From: Perlabentimonas sp964490015
GTDB taxonomy: Bacteria; Bacteroidota; Bacteroidia; Bacteroidales; Tenuifilaceae
Assembly (NCBI GenBank): GCA_964490015.1
Contig: CAZBBA010000009.1
Span: 1 to 64,000 of the forward strand
Reading direction: 5' to 3'
Length of the DNA stretch: 64,000 bases
Part shown: one piece after another, positions 54,154 through 62,918 of the stretch
How the letters are laid out: each line of letters begins with the position of its first letter
Numbering within the stretch: position 1 is the stretch's first letter
Notes under the pieces: model-generated
What the model was told of the DNA's origin: nothing
The model's input: the letters and a program-made list of their open reading frames with translations, nothing else
Database searches by the model: none
Translations under genes and position numbers: made by a program

Positions 54154-57069
54154 ATGTCCGACGCCTCAGAAATATACCAGGGACGTTTTTTTGCCCTTTC
54201 GTTGCAGGAGCATAAGATTTTAGGAGCCACTTTTACTGCTCATATTGCTGAACTGCTAAGTGTTGAGGGTGGAATTTACACCGTGGTCGACAATGTATTT
54301 CCTGAGAACTTGCCTAAGTGGCGGCATTTGGTAAATTCCGAGGCTGAGAGAGTTGTGAAGCTAATTGATGAGGTTAGCGATAGCAGCCTTTTTCGTGTGG
54401 TGGGGAAGGGGAAGAAATCGGTAGCCGATTTTTATAAGGCTGTTCAAGCCGATTCAATTTTTGGCGATTATGTACGCTCGTACTTTGAGCGCCGAATCGC
54501 TAAATGCTACGAATCGGTGGTAAGTAATGGTTTCCCAGTTTTTCTTAAGGATAAGAAGTTTAGCAATCTTTATCACGATCACTTATTACATGTACAGCAG
54601 ACTAATACTGAACCCGTATTTCGTTTTTCAGTAACCCCCGTCGAAACTCGCTACGCGTTGGAGGCAACGTGCAATGGTGAGAGGATAAGTCTTAAGCATC
54701 GTCAAACACAGGTGGTTACCAACGAACCCTGTATTATACGGTTAGGGTATCGACTTTTTCGCTTCGAGGGTATCGATGCCAAAAAGTTGCTTCCTTTTTT
54801 CACCAAGGAATACATCTCCATTCCCCGAACAGCCGAGAAGAAGTACTTCGAAACCTTTGTGCTGAACGCCATCAAAAATCAAATTGTTGTTCCCGAAGGG
54901 TTTGTAATCGAGGAATTGAATCCAATTGGAAAAGCAATAGTATCGCTCGAAACCCGACTTAATGGAAGTTTGGGGTTGGTTCTTTACTTCAACTACGGAG
55001 GTAAGAATTACCTATGTCAAAGCAAACCACAAAACGAAGTGTCGTTAAAGGTTGTGAACGGGTCGTACCATTTTTTGAGATTTAGTAGAGATGTAGAGTG
55101 GGAGAGTAGGATAAAAGTTATTGTCGGAGAAATGGGCTTAGTCAATCTACAAGGGGCCGAGTTTTATCCCAAGGGCGTTGAAACCGATTACGAGTTTATA
55201 ACTTGGGTAAATGCCCATGCCGAGCTGTTTGCCCGTAACGATATTCAATTGGTTCAGCAGCTTCGCGATTTAAGCTACTACATTAAGGGTTATGATCTCG
55301 ATCTTAAGGCAAAACTCGATAACGACTGGTTCGATATCTACGGAAAGGTGAAACTGAACGATTTTGAGTTCCCGTTTATCATGCTACGGAAGAATATTAT
55401 AAAGGGTATTAGGGAGTTCTTGCTGCCCAATGGCGAAATATTTATAATCCCCGAAGAGTGGTTTGCTAAGTATAAACCTCTTTTTGTGGTAGGGAGGGTT
55501 GAGGACGATAGGCTGGTGCTAACCCAGTCGGGTTTTGGATTTATTCAAGAGGCTGAGGTGGAGTGCCCTGATGCGCAGAGCCTCAAAGAACGTTTTGCAA
55601 ATGTTTCGCTTGCGCAGCAGGTAATAGTTCCAGATGGACTAAAAGCGGAGCTGCGCGATTATCAGAAGCTGGGTTTGCTGTGGTTACAGCTCCTTTACGA
55701 TAGCGGCATGGGCGGATGCCTGGCCGATGATATGGGATTGGGCAAAACTATACAAACCCTGGCGGTCCTTCTACACGACTCTGAAAGGCGAATACAAAAC
55801 GGCGAAGCACCTGCAAAAAATGGAATTCCGCAGATGGGGCGTACATCGCTGCTGGTGGTTCCCACGTCGCTGCTGTTTAACTGGCAGCGCGAGGTTAATA
55901 GGTTTGCACCAAGCCTTTCGGTGTACCAGTTCACAGGGCCAAACCGTACTCGCTCAGTAACCGAACTTATAAACTACGATATTGTGATGACCACCTACGG
56001 TGTACTGCGTAACGATATCGACTTGCTAAAGGATGTTCGCTTCAACTACGTTATCCTCGACGAGAGTCAAACTATTAAGAATCCTGCCAGCAAGGTATAC
56101 CGTTCGGCCGTGCTGCTAAAGGCAAAGCATTATCTGAGTTTGAGCGGAACCCCAATAGAGAATTCGCTAACCGATTTATGGGCACAGCTCAACTTCCTAA
56201 ACAGGGGAATGTTGGGGTCATTACGTTCATTCCGTGAGCAGTTTATCATTCCTGCCGAAAAAAATAAGGACGATAAAGTTCAGGAGGGGTTAAAGAAGCT
56301 GGTACAGCCATTCATTATGCGGCGCAGCAAGCACGAGGTGGCTCCCGAGTTACCTCGTTTAAACGAGGAGGTGGTTTACTGCAACCTAACCGAGGAGCAG
56401 AAAAGTATATACGAGGAGGAGAAATCGGTGGTTCGGAACTCAATCCTCGACAATATTGATAGTGTAGGGTACACGCAATCGGCTATATCAATACTCAGAG
56501 GACTTACCCGTTTAAGGCAGATTTCAAATCATCCGCAAATGCTGGAGGAATATCAACATGCCGACTCGGGCAAGTTTGATGAAATAATTAGAACGGTTGA
56601 GGCTCTTGCCATGGAGAATCACAAGGTGCTAATCTTCTCATCCTTTGTAAAGCATTTAAGGATTGTTGAGAAACGAATTGCCAACATGGGCGTAGGTTAC
56701 CAAATACTTATTGGATCGTCCAAAAACCGTCAGCAGATTGTAGATGCATTTCAAAACGATCCCTCGTGTCATATCTTCTTAATATCAATAAAGGCTGGGG
56801 GAGTAGGACTAAACCTTACCGCAGCCGATTATATTCTGGTGCTCGACCCGTGGTGGAATCCGGCGGTGGAGAATCAGGCCATTGCCCGGGCGCATCGTAT
56901 TGGACAGGATAAGCCTGTCTTCGTTTACCGGTTTATTTCAGTGGGAACGGTTGAGGAGAAGATTCAGCGCCTTCAGGAGAGCAAGCTGTTGCTGTCGAGT
57001 AATTTTGTAGATAATTCTAACCCTTTAAGCGCCATAAGTCAGGAGCAGATTTTTGAGATCTTGGGGTAA
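54154..57069 (+). CDS. SNF2 family DEAD/DEAH-box helicase
   Basis: A 971-residue SNF2-type ATPase. The N-terminal about 490 residues are beta-rich and helical with no domain I can name (start MSDASEIYQGRFFALSLQ). The ATPase follows: motif I DDMGLGKTIQTLAVL, motif Ia LLVVPTSLLFNW, motif II (DEAH-type) DESQTIKN, motif III LSGTPIENS, motif V KAGGVGLNLTAADYILVLD, motif VI NQAIARAHRIGQ. Homologues in bacteria include RapA-like and SNF2 helicases of unknown substrate. No SWIM zinc-binding region is present. Transcript ends at the 19-bp hairpin at 57079-57125. The gene is not next to restriction or transposon genes. Confidence 0.92.
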   Translation: MSDASEIYQGRFFALSLQEHKILGATFTAHIAELLSVEGGIYTVVDNVFPENLPKWRHLVNSEAERVVKLIDEVSDSSLFRVVGKGKKSVADFYKAVQADSIFGDYVRSYFERRIAKCYESVVSNGFPVFLKDKKFSNLYHDHLLHVQQTNTEPVFRFSVTPVETRYALEATCNGERISLKHRQTQVVTNEPCIIRLGYRLFRFEGIDAKKLLPFFTKEYISIPRTAEKKYFETFVLNAIKNQIVVPEGFVIEELNPIGKAIVSLETRLNGSLGLVLYFNYGGKNYLCQSKPQNEVSLKVVNGSYHFLRFSRDVEWESRIKVIVGEMGLVNLQGAEFYPKGVETDYEFITWVNAHAELFARNDIQLVQQLRDLSYYIKGYDLDLKAKLDNDWFDIYGKVKLNDFEFPFIMLRKNIIKGIREFLLPNGEIFIIPEEWFAKYKPLFVVGRVEDDRLVLTQSGFGFIQEAEVECPDAQSLKERFANVSLAQQVIVPDGLKAELRDYQKLGLLWLQLLYDSGMGGCLADDMGLGKTIQTLAVLLHDSERRIQNGEAPAKNGIPQMGRTSLLVVPTSLLFNWQREVNRFAPSLSVYQFTGPNRTRSVTELINYDIVMTTYGVLRNDIDLLKDVRFNYVILDESQTIKNPASKVYRSAVLLKAKHYLSLSGTPIENSLTDLWAQLNFLNRGMLGSLRSFREQFIIPAEKNKDDKVQEGLKKLVQPFIMRRSKHEVAPELPRLNEEVVYCNLTEEQKSIYEEEKSVVRNSILDNIDSVGYTQSAISILRGLTRLRQISNHPQMLEEYQHADSGKFDEIIRTVEALAMENHKVLIFSSFVKHLRIVEKRIANMGVGYQILIGSSKNRQQIVDAFQNDPSCHIFLISIKAGGVGLNLTAADYILVLDPWWNPAVENQAIARAHRIGQDKPVFVYRFISVGTVEEKIQRLQESKLLLSSNFVDNSNPLSAISQEQIFEILG

Positions 57070-57078
57070 GGAGAAAAA

Positions 57079-57125
57079 CTTAGGCGCTAAACCGCAAGCT
57101 GTGAAATTGCGGTTTAGCGCCTAAG
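57079..57125. terminator. Long perfect terminator hairpin
   Basis: CTTAGGCGCTAAACCGCAA (57079-57097) and its exact complement at 57107-57125 form a 19-bp perfect stem with a 9-base loop. It sits between the convergent helicase and lepB genes. A T-run follows on the minus strand (from 57074-57078), so it serves lepB best. Confidence 0.85.
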
Positions 57126-57144
57126 AGTTAAAAAATACCAGAAA

Positions 57145-58485
57145 CTAGTTGATCCCTTTAAATGCTCTATTCCACCTGATGTTGGCTGGGAATCGCTTGT
57201 CCTTATCCAACGATAGCCAAATAAACGAAGCCTTACCCACTATATGATCCTCGGGCACAAATCCCCAGAAACGGGAGTCGGCCGAGTTGTGGCGGTTATC
57301 GCCCATCATGAAGTAGTAGTCCATTTTAAAGGTGTAGGTGCTGGCCGGAGCGTCGTTTATGTAAATTACACTGTCCTTAACCTGCAGCTTGTTGCCCTCG
57401 TAGGTTTCAATTATTCTATGGAAAAGTGGAAGGTTTTTGGTGTCGATATCGATGGTTTCACCCTTTTTGGGAACCCAAATTGGGCCAAAGTTATCCTCGG
57501 TCCACGAGTACTCGGGGGCGTGTGGGAATATCGCTTTGGTCATCATGGTTGGGTTGGTATTCTCGTACTTTAGTACAGAGTGTACATTCTTTAGCTGTCG
57601 GATTTTCTCGTAAGCCTCGGAGGTAAGTGGCATCTCGTAGATTCCACCAGCTGGGTTAAAGAAACGGTCGTCCTTGGCAATGTTAAGGTCGTCAAGAATC
57701 CTTGTGTTGATTGCTGTTCCGTTTGTACGAATGATATGCGTGTACTGCCTCCCTGGAATATCCTTCTGTTTTTGACCATTTACCACAAGCTGACCTCTAA
57801 CTACTTGCAACGTATCACCGGGAATGGCCACGCACCGCTTGATGTAGTTCTCGCGCTTATCAACAGGGCGTACAACGATATCGTACTCGCGGAGAGTTCG
57901 TTCGCGGCCAATCTCTCTGATAACCGAGTAGTAGCTGCGGTTCGACTGAAACTGAACGATAACCGTATCGCCCTCGGGGTAGTTGAAAACTACCACATCA
58001 TCGCGCTTAATATCGCCAAATCCGGCCAATCGTTTGTATGGGCGCTTTATCCACTCAACATACGATTTGGTGTTCTTGGTGAGCGGCAATGTGTGATGCG
58101 CAAAGGGGAAGGAGATAGGCGTGTTGGGCAGCTTAGGGCCATAGCTCACCTTGCTAACAAACAGATAATCGCCAATGAGTAGCGATTTTTCCATCGATGA
58201 GGTGGGAATGGTATACGCCTCAATAAAGAACATCCTTATTAAGGTTGCGGCTACTACGGCAAATATTAGCGCGTCGACCCACTCAACTAGGGCGCTTCTT
58301 TTCTTCTCGCCCCGTTTCTTCCATGGGGTCCAATTCACCTTGCGGGTGATATGGTAATCGAAAAAGATGGGCAACCCGAATAGCAGCCAGTAGTTGCCAA
58401 TCCATATTACCCATAGGATAAAAATTGCTGACGATAGGGCTAAAAGAAAATACTTGTTCTTTAGAAATTCTTTAATCTTTTCCAT
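57145..58485 (-). CDS. lepB: Signal peptidase I
   Basis: A 446-residue signal peptidase I, the membrane protease that cleaves signal peptides from exported proteins. Two N-terminal hydrophobic segments (about 13-45 and 72-90) are followed by the catalytic domain: Ser97 in PTSSMEKSLLIGDY and Lys216 in NYIKRCVAIPGD. The GDNRHNSADSRFWGFV motif near the end is standard. The family in Bacteroidota is long because of an insert between the catalytic residues and the C-terminal motif, as here. It follows dapB by 95 bases on the same strand and may be co-transcribed with it. Its activity is needed for the many exported proteins of this window. Confidence 0.95.
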   Translation of the reverse strand: MEKIKEFLKNKYFLLALSSAIFILWVIWIGNYWLLFGLPIFFDYHITRKVNWTPWKKRGEKKRSALVEWVDALIFAVVAATLIRMFFIEAYTIPTSSMEKSLLIGDYLFVSKVSYGPKLPNTPISFPFAHHTLPLTKNTKSYVEWIKRPYKRLAGFGDIKRDDVVVFNYPEGDTVIVQFQSNRSYYSVIREIGRERTLREYDIVVRPVDKRENYIKRCVAIPGDTLQVVRGQLVVNGQKQKDIPGRQYTHIIRTNGTAINTRILDDLNIAKDDRFFNPAGGIYEMPLTSEAYEKIRQLKNVHSVLKYENTNPTMMTKAIFPHAPEYSWTEDNFGPIWVPKKGETIDIDTKNLPLFHRIIETYEGNKLQVKDSVIYINDAPASTYTFKMDYYFMMGDNRHNSADSRFWGFVPEDHIVGKASFIWLSLDKDKRFPANIRWNRAFKGIN

Positions 58486-58580
58486 TATTTAAGTTCTGTA
58501 GATTAATTCAATTTGGTTGACTGATAGTAAAAGTGGTTGTGTTTTTTCGTGGGGTAAGTTTACCACTTTTTATCGGATAA

Positions 58581-59297
58581 TTATATCTGGAGTAAGCTAT
58601 CCATTGTTAAAAAACCTTTTTTTCCGGCCGAAAATTCTGCGGCAAGCACTGCACCTAGTGCAAATCCTCTTCGGCTTTTGGCTCTGTGGGTGAGCACAAT
58701 CTCGTCCTGCTCGGAGTTGAGCGTTACGGTATGTGTTCCGGGAACATTGCCTTCTCTAATAGCAGAAATGGGGATTTTATTCTCCGCTTCTTCGGGCTCT
58801 AGAGTCCAACCTGCTATTGTATCCAGCTCTTCAGCTATAATATCGGCAAGGGTAATGGCTGTTCCGCTGGGTGCATCCTTTTTCTGAGTGTGATGAATCT
58901 CTTCGATGGCGACGTTGTACCCTTTTACCATATTGATATACCTAGCCATAATTCGGTTTAGCCTAAAAAATAGGTTTACACCAATGCTAAAATTCGATGC
59001 CCAGAAAAGCGCTCCGTTGCCATTCTCGGCTATGGTTTTGGCCTCGTCGAGCCGGGCAAGCCAACCTGTTGTTCCACAAACCACCGGTTTGTTGGCTAAT
59101 AGGCAAGTTTTCACATTTTCAAAAGCAGTCTCAGGCGATGTAAACTCAATGGCCACATCTACCTTGTCGAGGTTTTGGGCAGTTAGCTCGTGCCTGTTGT
59201 TGTGATCAATTATCAGATCGATGGTGTGCCCACGCTCAAGTGCAATGGACTCAATCTCGTGACCCATTTTGCCGTAGCCAATTAGTGCAATTTTCAT
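58581..59297 (-). CDS. dapB: 4-hydroxy-tetrahydrodipicolinate reductase
   Basis: A 238-residue DapB, reducing 4-hydroxy-tetrahydrodipicolinate with NAD(P)H in lysine and diaminopimelate synthesis. The dinucleotide-binding loop GYGKMGHEIE is at the N-terminus, followed by the conserved EIHHTQKKDAPSGTAI catalytic segment. The gene has a complete promoter at 59318-59347. Cell-wall precursor supply and signal peptidase gene lie together, probably by co-transcription. Confidence 0.96.
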   Translation of the reverse strand: MKIALIGYGKMGHEIESIALERGHTIDLIIDHNNRHELTAQNLDKVDVAIEFTSPETAFENVKTCLLANKPVVCGTTGWLARLDEAKTIAENGNGALFWASNFSIGVNLFFRLNRIMARYINMVKGYNVAIEEIHHTQKKDAPSGTAITLADIIAEELDTIAGWTLEPEEAENKIPISAIREGNVPGTHTVTLNSEQDEIVLTHRAKSRRGFALGAVLAAEFSAGKKGFLTMDSLLQI

Positions 59298-59317
59298 CGG
59301 TTCAATTTTTAACAGGG

Positions 59318-59347
59318 CAAAAATACAAAGCCTTTTGGAGTTAGCAA
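59318..59347 (-). promoter_or_regulatory. Promoter of dapB-lepB
   Basis: On the minus strand TTG (59345-59347), a 19-base spacer and TATTTTTG (59318-59325), which is an exact TAnnTTTG. This is the best full-length promoter in the window. The untranslated leader would be about 16 bases. Confidence 0.65.
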
Positions 59348-59383
59348 AGTTAATAAGAATAAAGCCTGGGCACGAGTGCTTTA

Positions 59384-60247
59384 CTATTTCAGCATCTCAA
59401 CTGTGAAACCTTGTTCACGGAGCAGATTTAGTACTCCTTTTTCGCCTCCTAGATGGCCGCACCCAACTGCAATGAATGTAATCTGCTGGTTGGCCAGTTC
59501 AATTATTCTGGGAATCCAATTCTTGTTTCGTGCATCGATAAGGTATTCGCTAAAATCTTTATACTCTTCGGATGTTTCCATCATCTTGGTATAAACCTTC
59601 TCCACATCGCGCGATTTGTATGTTTCAACCAGTGTCCTGAATTCGGCTCGGGATTCGTTAAAATCGTTGATGCTTTCCATAAGCATTTTAGCCTGCTGGT
59701 CGAGCGGAATTTTATCCAAGTAGCCAATTTGCTCGGCAACCGTCTCGAGGCCACCAACCGGTTTGCCCTGCTCCATGGCTTTTTGCAAAAAGTACGTTTC
59801 GTACGATGCCGACTCCTCACCAATAAGCTTGGGAAGCATAAACGACGATAACATTAGCGGTTTAATCTGCTTAAGCATATCGAGGGGTAGCTGAAGCGAA
59901 TCGGCGAAAAACTGCCTTATCTTGTTGTAATCCTCGCTGCTAAGCAGCTTGTCGATGCTGTTGTTTTGCATTATCATGGCGGCCTGAACCTCTATTGTCA
60001 TGGTTGAGCTCGACATATCTATCTCCAGCACTACCTTTTGGGCTTTGCCCATTTTTTTGGTAACCCTTTCATCAATAAAAAAATCTGCCTTTGGCAGAGC
60101 GTGTATAGTGCCATAGATGTATACAGGATTTTTAATTGTGTTGCCGGTTACCTTGTAGAGAAGCGATTGTGCCCAAGCGCTTGAAGTAACTATAATAAAG
60201 GCTGTCAACAGCGCGATGCGCACAATATGCTTAACAACGTTTTTCAT
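59384..60247 (-). CDS. TraB/GumN family exported protein
   Basis: A 287-residue protein of the TraB/GumN family (PF01963). A signal peptide ends at SSAWAQ (residue 27); then SLLYKVTGNTIKNPVYIYGTIHALPKADF, VVLEIDMSS and, at the C-terminus, FIAVGCGHLGGEKGVLNLL, the family's GTIH and GxGHL motifs. These are related to the Tiki-type metalloprotease fold. The substrate is unknown in bacteria. It follows the TPR-PD40-SPOR gene by 39 bases on the same strand, so the two are probably co-transcribed. Confidence 0.88.
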   Translation of the reverse strand: MKNVVKHIVRIALLTAFIIVTSSAWAQSLLYKVTGNTIKNPVYIYGTIHALPKADFFIDERVTKKMGKAQKVVLEIDMSSSTMTIEVQAAMIMQNNSIDKLLSSEDYNKIRQFFADSLQLPLDMLKQIKPLMLSSFMLPKLIGEESASYETYFLQKAMEQGKPVGGLETVAEQIGYLDKIPLDQQAKMLMESINDFNESRAEFRTLVETYKSRDVEKVYTKMMETSEEYKDFSEYLIDARNKNWIPRIIELANQQITFIAVGCGHLGGEKGVLNLLREQGFTVEMLK

Positions 60248-60286
60248 TTGGTTGTGATTATTTACAGGTGATAAAATGATGGGTAA

Positions 60287-62599
60287 TTATCGTTTTCGTA
60301 CAAAAGCGCCTTTGTAGCCTAGCTGCACAACTCTTTGAAGATCGTTTCGAGCCTGCTCGTAGGTTTGATAATTGCCGGTAAAATAGCGGTAAAACGAGTC
60401 GTCTCCCTCAACAAAAGCGAGGTCGGGGAGGTTGCTAAAGCGATTAGTGTCGACCGGATTTTTTAACGCAAAAACTTGAATAGTGAACTCACCCTCGTTT
60501 TTTTTATCTTCAGTTGCAAGATTTCTTGTTGCTGGCTGCATTCGGCGGATAAAAGCATCCTTGTACCCCATCGCTTTAAGCTGGCGTTGTATTTCGGAGG
60601 CTTCGGCACGGGTTTCGGCCGACCCAACAAAGTAGCGGTAGTAGCCATCATCGCCCTGCACAATTGAAAGTCCAGTAATATTGGAAAATCTCTCCTCCTT
60701 AACAGGAACTAGCAAAGCCATTATTTGCACTGTGAAGGTTCCTTCGGTTGGAGTCTCAGCAACTAGGGTTGAGCGGGCTAGCCCAGAAGTAGGTGATTTT
60801 GGCTTTGGTTTTGATTCGGGCTTAGGTTCGGCTTTTTGTTTTGGTGTAGGTTCGGGCTTGGCCTTTTCGGTTATAGGCTTTTGGGCAGGAGCGGGTTTCT
60901 GGGTTTCAACTTTAGGTTTCTCCTCGGTAACAGTTTCCTTTGGAATTGTAACTTCGCGACTCGGAGTAGGCTGTTCCGCTTTAATCTCCTCCTGCTTGGG
61001 GCTCTCCTTTACAGATTGTTGCTCTTGGGGCTTAATTTCCTCAACCACTGCAAGCATTGGCTCAGGCTCCTTTGGTAAAGGGGTTAACTCAATTCTAAAG
61101 TCTTGCTCACGATTGTTTCCACTAATTGAAACCTGCGAGGCAAAATTTTCGAAACCTTCAGCAGATATCTCAATTCGGTAATCGCCAGGTAGTAATTTTT
61201 TGTTGAAAGAGTTAACTGCCAAGCTGGTGTTAAGTTGGGCTATGGGTTCAATGGATTCGGTATTGTAGAACGCAACCTTTGCTTCGCCCATGCCGGGTAA
61301 ACTTTGATTGTCGGACGAGGCAAGGTTTCCGATTAAGTTTACAAGTGGAATAATATCAACCTGATAGATATCCTGTGGGCCAATGTTCTCGGGACCTGCC
61401 ATAGCCATAAACCCACGGTTCAGGTTTTCGGGCAGAAAGAAAAGGTTGTCGTCACCAGTATTAATTGGATAGCCTAAATTTATTGGTTTTCCAGAGCCAG
61501 CTAACTCGATATAGAAAATATCGTAACCGCCCATGCTGTTGTGCCCCTCGGAGCTGAAGAATAGGTACTTCCCATCGGGGGTGACAAAGGGTGTGTTCTC
61601 GTTGAATTCGGTGTTAATTCTCGACCCTAGGTTTTCTGGGACTCCCCAGCGCCCCTTGCTGTCTTGGGTCGATTTGTATATGTCAAGTCCTCCAAGGCCA
61701 CCGGGTCGGTCGCTGGTAAAGTAAAGCGTTCTCCCATCGGGCGATAAAGAGGCGTGACTCTCGTTAAACTTGGTGGTAATAGGTTTCTTCAATTTTTTTG
61801 CTCTAACCCAATATCCATCCTCGTAAAAGGTGTCGAAAATGCTTGATGTTGCCGACATATCATCAACCAGGTACATCCAGGTTCCATCGTACGATAATGC
61901 TGTGGTTTTGAGAAACCCTCCGCGCAAATCATCGGTAATCTTCTTGGGACGTTCCCAAGTATCGCCCTTTTTTTTCGATACGAATATGTCGTACCCGGTG
62001 TTAGATAGGGTTGTGAATGCTAAGGTTTTACCATCACCTGAGATAACGGGGTTGATATTGGCGTTTTTATTATTAATTGTATTCCCCAGATTTGTGGCTT
62101 TGAATCCCTGTGCATCGGCCATAAGCATTGGGGCAATGCGGCTTGCCTCAATTTGCCTGTCGGCATACTTTATCATTGGATCGTCGGCTTTCAGAAATGT
62201 TTTGTACTTATTGTATGCCGATATTGCCTTCTCGAACTGATTGTTGGCTTGATAAACTTTACCTAAAAGAAGCAACGCTTGTGGAGGGGCTGCTTCTTCT
62301 CTAATCGCGCGGGGATCGTAACTGGCTGAAACCTTCTCGGCGGCTTTCTCGAGGTACTCTTGCGCCTCCGATTTACCATTGACTGTTAGCATAAGTGTAC
62401 TTCCTGTTTTGTATAACAGGTTTCCACTCTGGGGATGAAGTTTTAAGGCTTCCTTGTATTTTTGGGCAGCCTTGTCGTATTGCCTAACAAATAGGAAATC
62501 TTCGGCCTCTATTTCCTTGGAGTAAATTAGATTCCAGTTCTGCGCAATTAGGCTGAGATTTGTGAAAAGTAGAATGACAGTTAGTAACTGCTTGTACAT
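60287..62599 (-). CDS. TPR-PD40-SPOR exported protein
   Basis: A 770-residue protein. I use ATG 62599, which gives a signal peptide ending LSLIAQ. It continues with TPR-like helices (VRQYDKAAQKYKEALKLHPQ), the PD40 propeller (YFTSDRPGGLGGLDIYK, FFSSEGHNSMGGYDIFY), a small carboxypeptidase-regulatory-like beta domain (about 435-530), a Pro/Lys/Glu-rich linker (about 530-635) and two tandem SPOR-like domains of about 65 residues each, both with the block FTVQIMALL or FTIQVFALK and GDDGYYRYFVG or GDDSFYRYFTG. SPOR domains bind denuded peptidoglycan glycan chains, so this protein may link the cell wall to an outer-membrane machine. It is the third paralogue of the PD40 group in the window (38540 and 40041 are the others). 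Confidence 0.86.
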   Translation of the reverse strand: MYKQLLTVILLFTNLSLIAQNWNLIYSKEIEAEDFLFVRQYDKAAQKYKEALKLHPQSGNLLYKTGSTLMLTVNGKSEAQEYLEKAAEKVSASYDPRAIREEAAPPQALLLLGKVYQANNQFEKAISAYNKYKTFLKADDPMIKYADRQIEASRIAPMLMADAQGFKATNLGNTINNKNANINPVISGDGKTLAFTTLSNTGYDIFVSKKKGDTWERPKKITDDLRGGFLKTTALSYDGTWMYLVDDMSATSSIFDTFYEDGYWVRAKKLKKPITTKFNESHASLSPDGRTLYFTSDRPGGLGGLDIYKSTQDSKGRWGVPENLGSRINTEFNENTPFVTPDGKYLFFSSEGHNSMGGYDIFYIELAGSGKPINLGYPINTGDDNLFFLPENLNRGFMAMAGPENIGPQDIYQVDIIPLVNLIGNLASSDNQSLPGMGEAKVAFYNTESIEPIAQLNTSLAVNSFNKKLLPGDYRIEISAEGFENFASQVSISGNNREQDFRIELTPLPKEPEPMLAVVEEIKPQEQQSVKESPKQEEIKAEQPTPSREVTIPKETVTEEKPKVETQKPAPAQKPITEKAKPEPTPKQKAEPKPESKPKPKSPTSGLARSTLVAETPTEGTFTVQIMALLVPVKEERFSNITGLSIVQGDDGYYRYFVGSAETRAEASEIQRQLKAMGYKDAFIRRMQPATRNLATEDKKNEGEFTIQVFALKNPVDTNRFSNLPDLAFVEGDDSFYRYFTGNYQTYEQARNDLQRVVQLGYKGAFVRKR

Positions 62600-62640
62600 A
62601 CTGATACTATATTGTTTATGTTGAAATGTTAATCTATTAG

Positions 62641-62648
62641 CAAATATA
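62641..62648 (-). promoter_or_regulatory. -7 promoter box of the TPR-PD40-SPOR gene
   Basis: On the minus strand this reads TATATTTG, an exact TAnnTTTG, 41 bases before ATG 62599; the -33 region at the expected distance has GTTT, not TTG. It supports the chosen start. Confidence 0.45.
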
Positions 62649-62808
62649 GCATAATAAACTTTATATAAACTTCCCTCTTTGATAAACACTGCAAAATTTG
62701 AAGTAAAACAGATTTATTCTTATTCAAATCGATAATAACAACAAGTTGTTTTTTTAGGTTTTGGAACAGTTTTGTTTAGAAAATAATTCAACTCACGTTG
62801 TTTAACAC

Positions 62809-62816
62809 TATATTTG
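62809..62816 (+). promoter_or_regulatory. -7 promoter box of the metallo-beta-lactamase gene
   Basis: TATATTTG is an exact TAnnTTTG. A TTC (62787-62789) lies at the -33 spacing of 19 in place of TTG. The leader would be about 95 bases to the ATG at 62919. Confidence 0.4.
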
Positions 62817-62918
62817 TCAAATCAATAATCTATACGAATTGCACAGAGTCAAGTTTTATTTTAAACACAATATTTCCAGATTGGATCATTTAAGTGGTTA
62901 AGTTAAGTTTTTTAAACT

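Larger units (their letters stand above)
62600..62918. other. Divergent intergenic region with two promoters
   Basis: A 319-bp AT-rich spacer between the divergent TPR-PD40-SPOR and metallo-beta-lactamase genes. It holds one -7 box for each gene (62641-62648 minus, 62809-62816 plus). I see no other gene, repeat or regulatory palindrome. Confidence 0.6.

Noticed and set aside
60681..61181. Antisense open frame of 166 codons rich in Gly/Ser/Phe
   Set aside because: It is the mirror of the Pro/Lys/Glu-rich linker of the SPOR protein; low-complexity coding gives such open frames.
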